Source: G963665085 sp963665085 | GTDB taxonomy: Bacteria; Bacteroidota; Bacteroidia; Bacteroidales; JAAAOM01 | Length of the DNA stretch: 64,000 bases | Direction: 5' to 3' | Assembly (NCBI GenBank): GCA_963665085.2 | Contig: CAXXXS010000001.1 | Span: forward strand, 310,001-374,000 | Shown here: one piece after another, positions 1-8,561 of the stretch | Layout: every line of letters begins with the position of its first letter | How positions within the stretch are numbered: position 1 is the stretch's first letter | The notes under the pieces: model-generated | Told to the model about the DNA's origin: nothing | Seen by the model: the letters and a program-made list of their open reading frames with translations, nothing else | The model's database searches: none | Position numbers and translations under genes: made by a program

Positions 1-21
1 AAAAACAAAACATCAATGCGG

Positions 22-189
22 TTGGGCTTAGCATTCGCTAAGTCCAATCTTTTAGGTAGCATTTGCTACCATTCAGCAACACTGTAAAGTATTATTTTGC
101 ACATTGCTTTAATGAAACCGGAAGTTATAATTTGCCAAAAGCAAGGCAGCGAATGCTGCCAGAAAGAAAATGTCGTAGCGAATGCAACG
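22..189. repeat. Cluster of four hairpins sharing a GC-ATTC-GC core
   Basis: Four small inverted repeats lie close together: TTGGGCTTAGC/GCTAAGTCCAA (22-47, loop ATTC), GGTAGC/GCTACC (55-70, loop ATTT), GGCAGC/GCTGCC (145-160, loop GAAT) and CGTAGC/GCAACG (174-189, loop GAAT, one mismatch). Read on one strand or the other, all have a GC-ATTY-GC core while the outer arms differ yet still pair. That is the pattern of a selected structure or a repeat family rather than chance. No protein gene is supported here. Function unknown. Confidence 0.5.
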
Positions 190-626
190 ATTAACGGCGC
201 AAACAACGAGCATCGGGGTTGAGAATATTTTCATTGAAATACAGACGTTTTGGAGCCCCTCATGGTAATTGGCTATTATTCTTGATTTTAAACGCTTCCA
301 GGTCTAACGACGCTGGAAGGTTGATTCTATTACCCAACCTGACAGCGTGTTTACACCTGTCAACGTTAACGAAACGACATTTATTGATTATTAAAGAATT
401 AGGAACTATTATTTCCGTTATGTATAAAATATAATACTAAATTTATAAGTTTACATTATACTAACTAAAACTAAGTTGAACAACATTTCTCAATATAAAA
501 GAAGAATATCAGTACTGTGTAATTACTGTAATTCTTCTAATGGAGGGAGAATATCGGTAAATTTGTTGATAAATTGGTTTGTGTTATAAACTAGTTAGCT
601 GCAAGTGTGCAAAACGATAACCTGTT
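190..626. other. Gene-free stretch with two further hairpins
   Basis: No convincing gene is seen; a 71-codon open frame at 219-434 shows no recognisable domain. Two more hairpins occur: CTTCCAG (295-301) with CTGGAAG (313-319), and TGACAG (340-345) with CTGTCA (357-362), the latter with an inner GTGT/ACAC pair. The remainder to 626 is AT-rich. The hairpins may continue the structured tract at 22-189. Confidence 0.4.
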
Positions 627-1529
627 TTATTTAATAATAATACCGAACGATGCATAAGGAGATGTCCCAAAATAATAATCAGTATCATCGGTAAACATAC
701 CTCGTAAACTTCGTTCGTTATAATAGAGTGGCCGAACACAATTGATTCCGGCAACAAGAGATATACAAATGTGCTTTCCAAAATTTATTTCAGGCGATAT
801 TCCTGTTGTAAAATACTGATGTGTACACATCATATCTTTTCCGTCTTTTTCTAACAATGCTAGTTGTCCATTAGCATTAGCAATTATATTTAAGCTGAAA
901 AAATCATTGAATTTATTACCTGCTTTAATATCCAGCCCTGTTACCATTGAAACATTCACATAATAATTGCCTTGCAGCGACCAATTAAGATAAACTGTAG
1001 GAAACACCATCGGGTAACCGAATGTACTGTTAACCGCAAGTCCGCCTCCCAAATCCAAATTGGGTTTTAAATGTTTGATGAAAATTACGCCAACATTGCC
1101 TAAAACATAGCCAAAATCTACTTTAGACAAATCAGTAAAAGGGGTATAAACACCTCCTCCAATAGCTGTCAATAGTGACCAACGTTTATTAAGAGGTCTT
1201 AAATTAATAAGAGCTAGCTGAAGGTTAAGCATTTCAGAAACCATCTCATCATTAAAGTTCTGATTATCCAAATGAGCATAAGCGCCTCCTGCTGAAATTG
1301 CCCAAATCGATTTTTGCCCGCTATCATTTGTTTTTACAGAGAGAGGAACTTTTATATCACCCTGATAGATCATCGCAGCACCTTTGCTATTGCCAACTTT
1401 TTCACGATGCTCATCATCAATATCTTGCCAATATTGAGAATTGCCTAAATATTCAGTTTTGAACGAAATTTGGGAAAAAGTACTAATACTTGTTAATAAA
1501 ACCAATACAACAAAACAAATTTTTTGCAT
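627..1529 (-). CDS. Outer-membrane beta-barrel-type protein (DUF6268-like)
   Basis: Exported protein of about 300 residues. The start at 1529 is preferred over the longer frame (from 1565) because it begins directly with a Lys-containing n-region and a hydrophobic signal core ending near Ser-Gln. The mature part is rich in alternating polar and aromatic/aliphatic residues with many Gly turns and ends in an aromatic/aliphatic strand, as expected for an outer-membrane barrel. The Gly-rich middle resembles Bacteroidota DUF6268 proteins, which is a family impression and not a search result. It is transcribed divergently from the LytS/LytTR pair that starts at 1662, so regulation by that pair is plausible. 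Function unknown. Confidence 0.6.
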   Translation of the reverse strand: MQKICFVVLVLLTSISTFSQISFKTEYLGNSQYWQDIDDEHREKVGNSKGAAMIYQGDIKVPLSVKTNDSGQKSIWAISAGGAYAHLDNQNFNDEMVSEMLNLQLALINLRPLNKRWSLLTAIGGGVYTPFTDLSKVDFGYVLGNVGVIFIKHLKPNLDLGGGLAVNSTFGYPMVFPTVYLNWSLQGNYYVNVSMVTGLDIKAGNKFNDFFSLNIIANANGQLALLEKDGKDMMCTHQYFTTGISPEINFGKHICISLVAGINCVRPLYYNERSLRGMFTDDTDYYFGTSPYASFGIIIK

Positions 1530-1661
1530 TCCCATATTCAATAATATATTTTCGGCAAATGTCATTCTGCTTTTTTAAATTAGAAAATCTCTTTGATGCA
1601 TAGACACTTGCCTTTGATGCCTGGATTTACGATTAGATCGTATTTACTTTATTTTTGCACT

Positions 1662-2678
1662 ATGAAAAGCAAATTTGAAAACTTTGTAAAAATTGCCTGG
1701 TTGTGCCTTGGTATTGGAATCTGGATACAATTTTTCTCCTACCAAATGTGGGTTTGGGAATCGTTACTATTTTCTTTATCCTTTCTTTTGGTTCTTTATC
1801 CATTAACCACCTATATAAGCAAGGTTTTATTGGCCAAAGCAATACGGCAAAAAAAGATGATTATGTTTACAATAAAAGCATTAGTTGCATCGACAGTTAG
1901 TGCATTATTAATTGTGGTGTTATATTATGTGTTTCAGTACTTTGAAAATATTGGATGGTTTCGTCGTTCTTTGCTTTTTGATGGAGAAGCGTCATTGCTT
2001 CATGATTTTACAGGAGCTATTATTTCGGTATTGTTTATAAATTTTGGATTCTGCGGATTACGATTTTTTGAAGAAAATCTTCGATTACGAAAAACCTTAG
2101 TCGATACGCAATTAGAGATTCTTCAGGCTCAAATCAACCCTCATTTTATGTTTAATGTGCTAAATCATGTTAATGTACTTATCCGAAAAGAACCCGATTT
2201 AGCGTCAAACCTTTTGGTGCAATACACAAATATTTTGCGCTATCAATTGTACAATGGAAAAAAGGAAACAATTGATTTGAAACAAGAAATCAACTTTATG
2301 AAAGATTTTATCGAAATTGAAAAAGTACGATGGAAAAATAACCTTACCGTTGAATGTTTGTGGAAAATAAACGATTATACACAGATGATTCCACCACTGT
2401 TATTCATTACTTTTATTGAGAATGCTTTTAAACACGTTTCACGTTCAAAGCAGGAAAAAGGGTTTGTAAAAATAGAGCTAAAGCAAACTATTGATTCGCT
2501 TAGATTTCATATAGTAAACTCTAAATTTGCCGATAATAGTACTATAAAAAAAGATACATCGGGCATTGGTCTTGCAAACATGAAAGCACGATTAGATATT
2601 TTATTTCCCAATAAATATTCTTTAAAAATTGATGAATCGCTAACTTATTATTCTACTATTTTAGTAGTAAACATATAG
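1662..2678 (+). CDS. LytS/YehU-type sensor histidine kinase
   Basis: Membrane histidine kinase of 338 residues. The N-terminal ~135 residues hold about four membrane segments. A short coiled linker leads to the His_kinase motif QINPHFMFN, with phospho-acceptor His161, and then a HATPase_c domain with the N-box NAFKHV and a GIGL motif near the C-terminus. I chose the ATG at 1662 because the upstream extension (from 1593) is not hydrophobic and lacks family character. A TATTTTTG box (1650-1657), resembling the Bacteroidota -7 element, sits just before this ATG, so the transcript may be nearly leaderless. Its response regulator begins 4 bp downstream. Confidence 0.85.
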   Translation: MKSKFENFVKIAWLCLGIGIWIQFFSYQMWVWESLLFSLSFLLVLYPLTTYISKVLLAKAIRQKKMIMFTIKALVASTVSALLIVVLYYVFQYFENIGWFRRSLLFDGEASLLHDFTGAIISVLFINFGFCGLRFFEENLRLRKTLVDTQLEILQAQINPHFMFNVLNHVNVLIRKEPDLASNLLVQYTNILRYQLYNGKKETIDLKQEINFMKDFIEIEKVRWKNNLTVECLWKINDYTQMIPPLLFITFIENAFKHVSRSKQEKGFVKIELKQTIDSLRFHIVNSKFADNSTIKKDTSGIGLANMKARLDILFPNKYSLKIDESLTYYSTILVVNI

Positions 2679-2682
2679 AAGA

Positions 2683-3435
2683 ATGACAGATATTATTTCC
2701 AATACAGCAAATGATTTTCAGATAAGATGCCTAATTGTTGATGACGAAGAAAATGCCATAGACGGGATTGCTGACTATTTGAAGGAACTCCATAATTTTC
2801 AAATTGTGGATACGTGTTTTTCTGCTATTGAGGCAATGGCGATATTAAAAAACAATTCTGTTGATTTAATGTTTCTTGATATTAATATGCCCCGTTTATC
2901 GGGATTAGAATTTCTTGAATCGCTGCAAAATCCCCCTATTGTAATATTAACAACTGCATATTCCGAATTTGCGTTAGATGCTTTCCGGTTAAATGTGGTA
3001 GATTACCTGCTTAAACCTTATACGTTTCAACGTTTTTTTCAGGCAACACAAAAAGCTGTTGAATTATTCAAATCTCAACGTTTTTCAGATACCCCAACAG
3101 TTGATAAGTCAAACGATATGTATATTCGTCAGGGTGATTCGTTTCAGAAAATAAATTGTAACGATATATTGCTGATTGAAGCAATGCAAAATTATTTAAA
3201 AATTTATTTAACAAACGACAAATTTATTATTCACCAAACCATGTCTGCTATCAAAGAAATATTGCCTAAAGGGACTTTTTTTAGAGTTCATAATTCTTTT
3301 CTTGTCAACGTCAACCATATCGATACAATCGGGAAAACCAGGTTGACAATAAACAAAAAAGAAGTGCCTATTTCAAAATATCGAAAAGAAGCTTTTATGA
3401 ATTCAGTGGTGTATAAAAAATTGATGAGTAAATGA
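2683..3435 (+). CDS. LytTR-family response regulator
   Basis: Two-domain regulator of 250 residues. The receiver domain (about 14-125) has the acidic pair DDEE near 20-23, phospho-acceptor Asp66 in FLDINMP, and the conserved Lys in LLKPY. A LytTR DNA-binding domain follows (about 145-245), with the typical 'FFRVHNSFLVN' stretch. It starts 4 bp after the kinase stop, so the two genes form one operon and a cognate pair. Likely targets include the divergent outer-membrane protein gene at 627-1529; that link is inference from position only. Confidence 0.88.
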   Translation: MTDIISNTANDFQIRCLIVDDEENAIDGIADYLKELHNFQIVDTCFSAIEAMAILKNNSVDLMFLDINMPRLSGLEFLESLQNPPIVILTTAYSEFALDAFRLNVVDYLLKPYTFQRFFQATQKAVELFKSQRFSDTPTVDKSNDMYIRQGDSFQKINCNDILLIEAMQNYLKIYLTNDKFIIHQTMSAIKEILPKGTFFRVHNSFLVNVNHIDTIGKTRLTINKKEVPISKYRKEAFMNSVVYKKLMSK

Positions 3436-3683
3436 AATTAATATTCTAAGCTTTCAAGCAAGATGTTTTAGATAAAAAAATGATTTGGAATGTTTTATAT
3501 TTGTTTGGGATTTATAAACACCAGCAGCTAACACGGTATATAAAACATTTGGCGGAAAGTACTGATTTTAATGGAGGTACATTTAATAAACTTTTTAACG
3601 GTTTGATAGGGAATCGCTTTGAAATGCCAAACGTTTCATATACCCGCTCGTTCACAATCCAAATAAAAAATCTAAGCATTTCC

Positions 3684-4928
3684 TTAATAATCCCTCAACC
3701 CATTCTCAATATACTCAAACTGCCAAATTTTAAAAAGCAAAGGATCAGAAGGAATATCTTGCGGTTCTTGGGCAATGAGTTGGTTAATTTCTTCTATATT
3801 TCTGGATGATAAATTTGATTCTGTAAAAACAGTTGTCTCTATATAATAATATATAGTTCCATCTAATTCTATCATCTTTGCTTGTACATGTTCTGGTTTC
3901 GTATTAAAAAGTTTTATAGAATTATACCGGATTGTTTTTCCTGAATATTGCCTTAAAAAACCACTCTGTGTGAGTGTTGAACCGGGTATGGAGAGTTTAT
4001 TTGTTATTTGACTTCGGAAACCGGCCTTCTGGAAACGATGCTTAAAAAAGAACGAACAATAATTAATGCCGATATCAAGCTTTTGTTCTTGTGCGTAATT
4101 TATAATTTCTAAAGCGGCCAGTTCAGATTCTAAAACAATTGGTTTCTCTGCATTAATGATGGTATATCCTCTTTTTGTTAAATGAGGAACATTGTGTTTT
4201 GTCAAACGGAGTTGGTGAAGGTTTAAGTTTGAAACACCTGCTTTAATCATTTCAGGCAATAAGAGTTTTAATCGTTCCTTTTCTTCTGGAACAGACGGAA
4301 TCTCAATGGTTATATTGGGAATTATATTCTTAGCATATTTAATTTTCTCCAGGCTAAAGGCAGTCGCACCAATATCAAAACGAATTTCGTTTAATCCGGC
4401 ATCTGCCAGTTGTTGCATTTTTTCTTTATCGGCAAGAAGTCCGTTTGTATACATCCAGATATAAATATCGGGATTACATCGCTTGCGAACTTGTTGTAAA
4501 TATTCAAGCGTCCTTTCAAAATATAGTAAAGGTTCTCCACCACTAAAACTTACTCCTTTAAAATTGAAATTATTAATATAATTCACATATTCTGTAGACG
4601 TATGAAAATCCATACCTTGGGTTGAAGGAACCTCATCTTTTAGTTGGGGAGCGGGACAATAAAAACATCCGGCGTTACATTTTCCTGTTATAAACAAACA
4701 GCTCCATTTACCTTGCCCACAAATTTCGCATCCTTTTGATATGTGATTATAAAAAGGTTTTGTGCATTTAAATAAATGACTCTCTCCTATTGTTTTTAAA
4801 AGTTGATCTCTTTGTTTTTGTGGTTCCTCTGAATTGTAAGGATTAAGCCATTTTATATCGGACCATTCGGAAAATTCACTTTTATTTTTATTAGCAAGTG
4901 AATTATACCAATTATATAACGCTTCCAT
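3684..4928 (-). CDS. Radical SAM protein
   Basis: Soluble 414-residue protein. The cluster-binding motif CxxxCxxC is Cys84-Cys88-Cys91, followed by a GGEP motif (130-133) that contacts SAM. Four more cysteines just upstream (55, 67, 70, 77) could bind an additional iron-sulfur centre or metal. The layout resembles the pyruvate-formate-lyase-activase-like branch of the radical SAM superfamily, but the substrate cannot be told. The gene stands alone, convergent with the LytTR gene, with about 400 bp free upstream. An opposing 109-codon frame over its 3' end is considered spurious. Confidence 0.8.
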   Translation of the reverse strand: MEALYNWYNSLANKNKSEFSEWSDIKWLNPYNSEEPQKQRDQLLKTIGESHLFKCTKPFYNHISKGCEICGQGKWSCLFITGKCNAGCFYCPAPQLKDEVPSTQGMDFHTSTEYVNYINNFNFKGVSFSGGEPLLYFERTLEYLQQVRKRCNPDIYIWMYTNGLLADKEKMQQLADAGLNEIRFDIGATAFSLEKIKYAKNIIPNITIEIPSVPEEKERLKLLLPEMIKAGVSNLNLHQLRLTKHNVPHLTKRGYTIINAEKPIVLESELAALEIINYAQEQKLDIGINYCSFFFKHRFQKAGFRSQITNKLSIPGSTLTQSGFLRQYSGKTIRYNSIKLFNTKPEHVQAKMIELDGTIYYYIETTVFTESNLSSRNIEEINQLIAQEPQDIPSDPLLFKIWQFEYIENGLRDY

Positions 4929-5231
4929 TGATTGGCGGCTACAATTAATTAAAAAATATGATATTGGGAAAAAGTGTGTGGCGTTTCTGAAGGTGAAAGA
5001 AACCTTAGAGTTCAGAGAAGATATAAAGGAACATTAAGAATTTTTCCTTATTAACAATAACACTGATATATTTTTTACCGAGAATCATTTAAACATGATA
5101 TATGCATGTAAATGTAATTATAAATAAGAAAGTGATAGTATTTCTTTAAAATAAAAACCATAAAATATTATGGATATCCTTTTATATAAAAAGGTTTAGG
5201 AGTAATTTAGTTTGCTGAAATTAATTTTCAA

Positions 5232-5297
5232 ATTTCGGTAAAAACCATGATAAAAATCTTTGATAGATAAGGTTAAAAAAATTTCATTTACCGAAAT
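5232..5297. promoter_or_regulatory. Perfect 11-bp inverted repeat upstream of carboxynorspermidine synthase
   Basis: ATTTCGGTAAA (5232-5242) is repeated exactly in reverse complement as TTTACCGAAAT (5287-5297), with 44 bp between. The right arm ends about 30 bp before the ATG at 5328. This could be an operator pair for a dimeric regulator or the stem of a leader structure. The rest of the gene-free stretch 4929-5327 is AT-rich, with only a weak hairpin near 5026-5048. Confidence 0.4.
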
Positions 5298-5327
5298 AAT
5301 ATTAAATTAAAAAATGGTTTAATTAAA

Positions 5328-6521
5328 ATGGGAAAAGTTTTAATCATCGGCGCAGGTGGCGTAGGCACTGTTGTTGCGAACAAAGTAGCACAACTCCCTG
5401 AAGTTTTTTCAGAAATTATGCTTGCCAGCCGAACAAAATCAAAATGTGATGCCATCGCTGAAAAAATTGGTGGCAACAAAATTAAAACAGCACAGGTTGA
5501 TGCAGATTCAGTTCCTCAACTCGTAGAGCTTATTAATGGTTTTAAGCCTGACCTGGTAATCAATGTTGCATTACCATATCAAGATTTAACCATTATGGAT
5601 GCATGCCTTGAAACGGGTGTAAGTTACCTGGATACCGCAAACTATGAGCCTAAAGACGAAGCCAAATTTGAATACAAATGGCAATGGGCTTACCAGGAAA
5701 AATTCAAAAATGCTGGATTAACAGCTATTTTAGGTTGCGGATTTGATCCCGGAGTTACAAGCATTTATACTGCTTATGCAGCAAAACACCATTTTGATGA
5801 AATACAATACCTTGATATTGTTGATTGCAACGCAGGAGATCATGGAAAAGCTTTTGCTACCAATTTTAATCCGGAAATCAATATCCGTGAGGTAACCCAA
5901 AAAGGTAAATACTGGAAAGATGGTAAATGGATTGAAACAGAACCTCATGAAATCCATAAGCCATTAAATTATCCGAATATTGGCCCAAAAGAATCATACC
6001 TGATTTATCACGAAGAGCTTGAATCCTTAGTGAAAAATTTCCCGAGCTTAAAACAGGCAAGATTCTGGATGACTTTCGGACAAGAATATTTGACTCACCT
6101 TCGGGTAATCCAAAATATTGGCATGGCGAGAATTGATCCTGTTATGTACGAAGGAAAAGAAATCGTTCCTATCCAGTTCTTAAAAGCTGTATTACCAGAT
6201 CCTGGTGAACTAGGAGAAAATTATACAGGTGAGACTTCAATCGGTTGCCGCATCAGAGGATTAAAAGATGGTAAGGAAATAACCTACTATGTTTACAATA
6301 ACTGTAGTCATGAGGCAGCATACAAAGAAACCGGTGCACAGGGAGTAAGTTACACAACAGGTGTTCCTGCTATGATTGGTGCCATGATGTACTTAACCGG
6401 AAAATGGAAAAAACCCGGCGTATTCAATGTAGAGGAATTTGATCCGGATCCATTTATGGAAATGCTTAACAAGCACGGTTTACCTTGGCATGAATTACAT
6501 GACATTGATCTTGAACTATAA
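5328..6521 (+). CDS. Carboxynorspermidine synthase (saccharopine dehydrogenase family)
   Basis: 397-residue oxidoreductase. An N-terminal Rossmann fold is marked by IGAGGVG (residues 7-13), followed by a saccharopine-dehydrogenase-like catalytic domain. In the alternative polyamine route this enzyme condenses a diamine (putrescine or 1,3-diaminopropane) with aspartate semialdehyde and reduces the Schiff base with NAD(P)H to carboxyspermidine or carboxynorspermidine. Identification rests on family resemblance and on the decarboxylase NspC encoded next (100 bp downstream, same strand). Which diamine is used cannot be read from sequence. The upstream region carries an 11-bp inverted repeat that may regulate the pair. 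Confidence 0.87.
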   Translation: MGKVLIIGAGGVGTVVANKVAQLPEVFSEIMLASRTKSKCDAIAEKIGGNKIKTAQVDADSVPQLVELINGFKPDLVINVALPYQDLTIMDACLETGVSYLDTANYEPKDEAKFEYKWQWAYQEKFKNAGLTAILGCGFDPGVTSIYTAYAAKHHFDEIQYLDIVDCNAGDHGKAFATNFNPEINIREVTQKGKYWKDGKWIETEPHEIHKPLNYPNIGPKESYLIYHEELESLVKNFPSLKQARFWMTFGQEYLTHLRVIQNIGMARIDPVMYEGKEIVPIQFLKAVLPDPGELGENYTGETSIGCRIRGLKDGKEITYYVYNNCSHEAAYKETGAQGVSYTTGVPAMIGAMMYLTGKWKKPGVFNVEEFDPDPFMEMLNKHGLPWHELHDIDLEL

Positions 6522-6538
6522 GTAATAGAAAACCGATA

Positions 6539-6605
6539 ACACGGATGCAACGGATTTAAGCAGATCTTTTTCGTATTGACCTGTAAGAATTCGTGTCACC
6601 CGTGT
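6539..6605. repeat. Dispersed palindromic repeat, family ACACGGATG, copy 1
   Basis: The element begins ACACGGATG (6539-6547) and ends CACCCGTGT (6597-6605), imperfect inverted arms, with an interior close to CAACGGATTTAAGC. A related copy occurs at 40589-40655. This copy lies in the gap between the two polyamine genes, so it is probably transcribed and could fold in the mRNA. Confidence 0.55.
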
Positions 6606-6621
6606 TTTATTTTATAAAATC

Positions 6622-7752
6622 ATGAATATCGATTTTTCAAAAATCCCTTCGCCTTGTTATGTTATCGATGAAAGTCTTTTACGTAAAAATCTGGAAAAGA
6701 TTAAAGCCGTAAAAGAAGAAGCTGGTATTGAAATTATCCTTGCTTTTAAGGGATTTGCAATGTGGAAAGTTTTTCCAATTATCCGTGAATATATTCAGAA
6801 TGCTACGGCAAGTTCATTATCTGAAGCCAGGTTGGCCTACGAAGAAATGAAAACCAAAGCACATACTTATGCTCCTGTATATTTAGAAGATGAGTTTGAA
6901 AAAATTAGCGAATACAGTAATCATATTACATTTAACTCATTATCACAATTAAAAAAATTCGAATCCAGAATAAATCCGGCTATTTCAGTTGGTTTACGCG
7001 TAAATCCTGAATACTCAGAAGTAGGAACTGATTTGTACAATCCATGTTCTCCCGGTTCCAGGCTTGGACTACTTGCTGAACAACTTCCTGATAAACTACC
7101 GGAAATTGTTCAGGGCTTACATTTTCATGCTCTCTGTGAATCTGGCTCCGAGACACTGGAAAAAACATTAGAATCATTTGAAAAGAAATTTGAAAAATTT
7201 ATTCCCCAGGTAAAATGGGTTAACATGGGCGGCGGACATTTAATTACCCGTAAAAATTATAATGTTGAATTGTTGGTTGACCTGCTCAAAAAATTTCAGA
7301 AGAAATATAATATAAAGGTAATTCTAGAACCCGGAGCTGCTTTTGCCTGGGAAACCGGATACCTGGTTTCGTCGGTACAAGATATTGTGGAAAACAAGGG
7401 GATAAAAACAGCATTGCTGGATGTGTCCTTTACAGCACATATGCCCGATTGTCTTGAAATGCCTTATAAACCAAGAATAATTGGTTCACTAGAACCAACA
7501 CCGGGAAAACCAACGTACCGAATGGGCGGAAACAGCTGCCTTGCCGGGGATTTTATGGGAGATTGGTCATTTGAAAATGAATTGAAAGAAGGAGATAAAA
7601 TTATTTTTGAAGATATGATCCATTACACCATGGTTAAAACATCCATGTTTAATGGAGTAAAACATCCGTCAATGGGTATCTGGACAGCGGAAAATGAATT
7701 TAAACTTTTGCGGGAGTTTGGATATGAGGATTATAAGGGGAGGATGGATTAG
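6622..7752 (+). CDS. nspC: Carboxynorspermidine/carboxyspermidine decarboxylase
   Basis: 376-residue PLP enzyme of the alanine-racemase-fold (group IV) decarboxylases. Lys43 in LAFKGFAMW is the expected PLP Schiff-base lysine. A Gly-rich phosphate-binding stretch (NMGGGH) and a C-terminal Cys-containing segment (GNSCLAGD) match the NspC pattern. It removes the carboxyl group from carboxy(nor)spermidine, giving spermidine or norspermidine. It follows the synthase gene on the same strand with a palindromic repeat in the 100-bp gap, so an operon is likely. Confidence 0.9.
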   Translation: MNIDFSKIPSPCYVIDESLLRKNLEKIKAVKEEAGIEIILAFKGFAMWKVFPIIREYIQNATASSLSEARLAYEEMKTKAHTYAPVYLEDEFEKISEYSNHITFNSLSQLKKFESRINPAISVGLRVNPEYSEVGTDLYNPCSPGSRLGLLAEQLPDKLPEIVQGLHFHALCESGSETLEKTLESFEKKFEKFIPQVKWVNMGGGHLITRKNYNVELLVDLLKKFQKKYNIKVILEPGAAFAWETGYLVSSVQDIVENKGIKTALLDVSFTAHMPDCLEMPYKPRIIGSLEPTPGKPTYRMGGNSCLAGDFMGDWSFENELKEGDKIIFEDMIHYTMVKTSMFNGVKHPSMGIWTAENEFKLLREFGYEDYKGRMD

Positions 7753-7784
7753 ATCACTATTTTGAACAACCAAAACCTATTTCT

Positions 7785-8539
7785 ATGCAAAAAATTGAAC
7801 CACTTGAGCATGACAAATTCTATCACATTTATAATTGCGGAATAAATAGCACCGACTTATTCAAAGAAAAATCCAATTACGAGTATTTTTTAGGATTATA
7901 TGATAAATACATTTATCCTGTAGCAGACACATATTCCTGGTGTTTGATGAAAAATCATTTTCATTTATTGGTAAGAATAAAAGAAGAAGAGGAAATAGAT
8001 GTATTTAATAACAATCATCCCTGACAGGTCTCACAACTCTACCAGAGTTCAGAGAATCTAGCAGAGTCAAAAAGCCAAACCCAACATAACATTTCTCTCA
8101 TCTATTCAATGTTTTAGACAGTTTTAAAAAAAGTATTGGATTTTACATGCACTCATTAAGAATGACCTCCTAAATCCTCCTTAGAGGAGGACTTGAAGAA
8201 GGGCTACAAAATAGATTTGTCTTAGTTATTACCTCGAAGTAACGGTAAGTCACCCTATAAGGGGGATTTAGGGGGGCTTTGACATAAGGAAACATGATTT
8301 TATATTATTTTTTGCCCAAATTGGCGTTAATTTACATACACACCAACCCTGTTCATCATGAATTTGTTGCTCATCCTGTAGAATATCCCTGGAGCAGTTA
8401 CCAATCTTGCATTTCAACGAAACCAACAAAGCTAAAACGCAATGAGGTTGTTGACTGGTTTGATGATAGTAACAACTTTAAAGTTGTACATAAATCTAAA
8501 ATTGATTTTATTAATCTTGAAAAATGGTTGGAATTATAG
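7785..8539 (+). pseudogene. REP-associated tyrosine transposase (RAYT, Y1_Tnp) remnant
   Basis: Three pieces of one gene remain. The N-terminal piece (7785-8024) contains FYHIYNCG and the HUH motif HFHLLV. A middle piece in another frame (about 8090-8170) contains FSHLFN, a hallmark of the family. The C-terminal piece (8294-8539) contains YIHTNPVHHEFV and YPWSSY. A frameshift separates the first two, and the region expected to carry the rest of the catalytic core is replaced by palindromic repeats (8161-8281). RAYT proteins normally mobilise REP palindromes. No intact transposase can be made from this locus. Confidence 0.8.
8161..8281. repeat. Two inverted copies of a CCCCCTAAATCCCCC-type palindrome inside the RAYT remnant
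   Basis: Copy one (8161-8195, forward) reads CCTCCTAAATCCTCCTTAG and folds on itself via TCCTCC/GGAGGA. Copy two (about 8249-8281) is the same motif in reverse complement (GGGGGATTTAGGGGGG). A third copy lies at 49390-49425. Pairs of inverted palindromes beside a RAYT gene are the known REP/BIME arrangement, so this may be the element once mobilised by the transposase; that link is inference. Confidence 0.6.
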
Positions 8540-8561
8540 CCTGGCGTTAAATATCTAAACT

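Noticed and set aside
219..434. 71-codon open frame near the left end
   Set aside because: No recognisable domain, overlaps two hairpins, and no ribosome-binding or promoter signal stands out.
3480..3809. 109-codon plus-strand frame
   Set aside because: Overlaps the 3' end of the radical SAM gene on the other strand and has no family resemblance.
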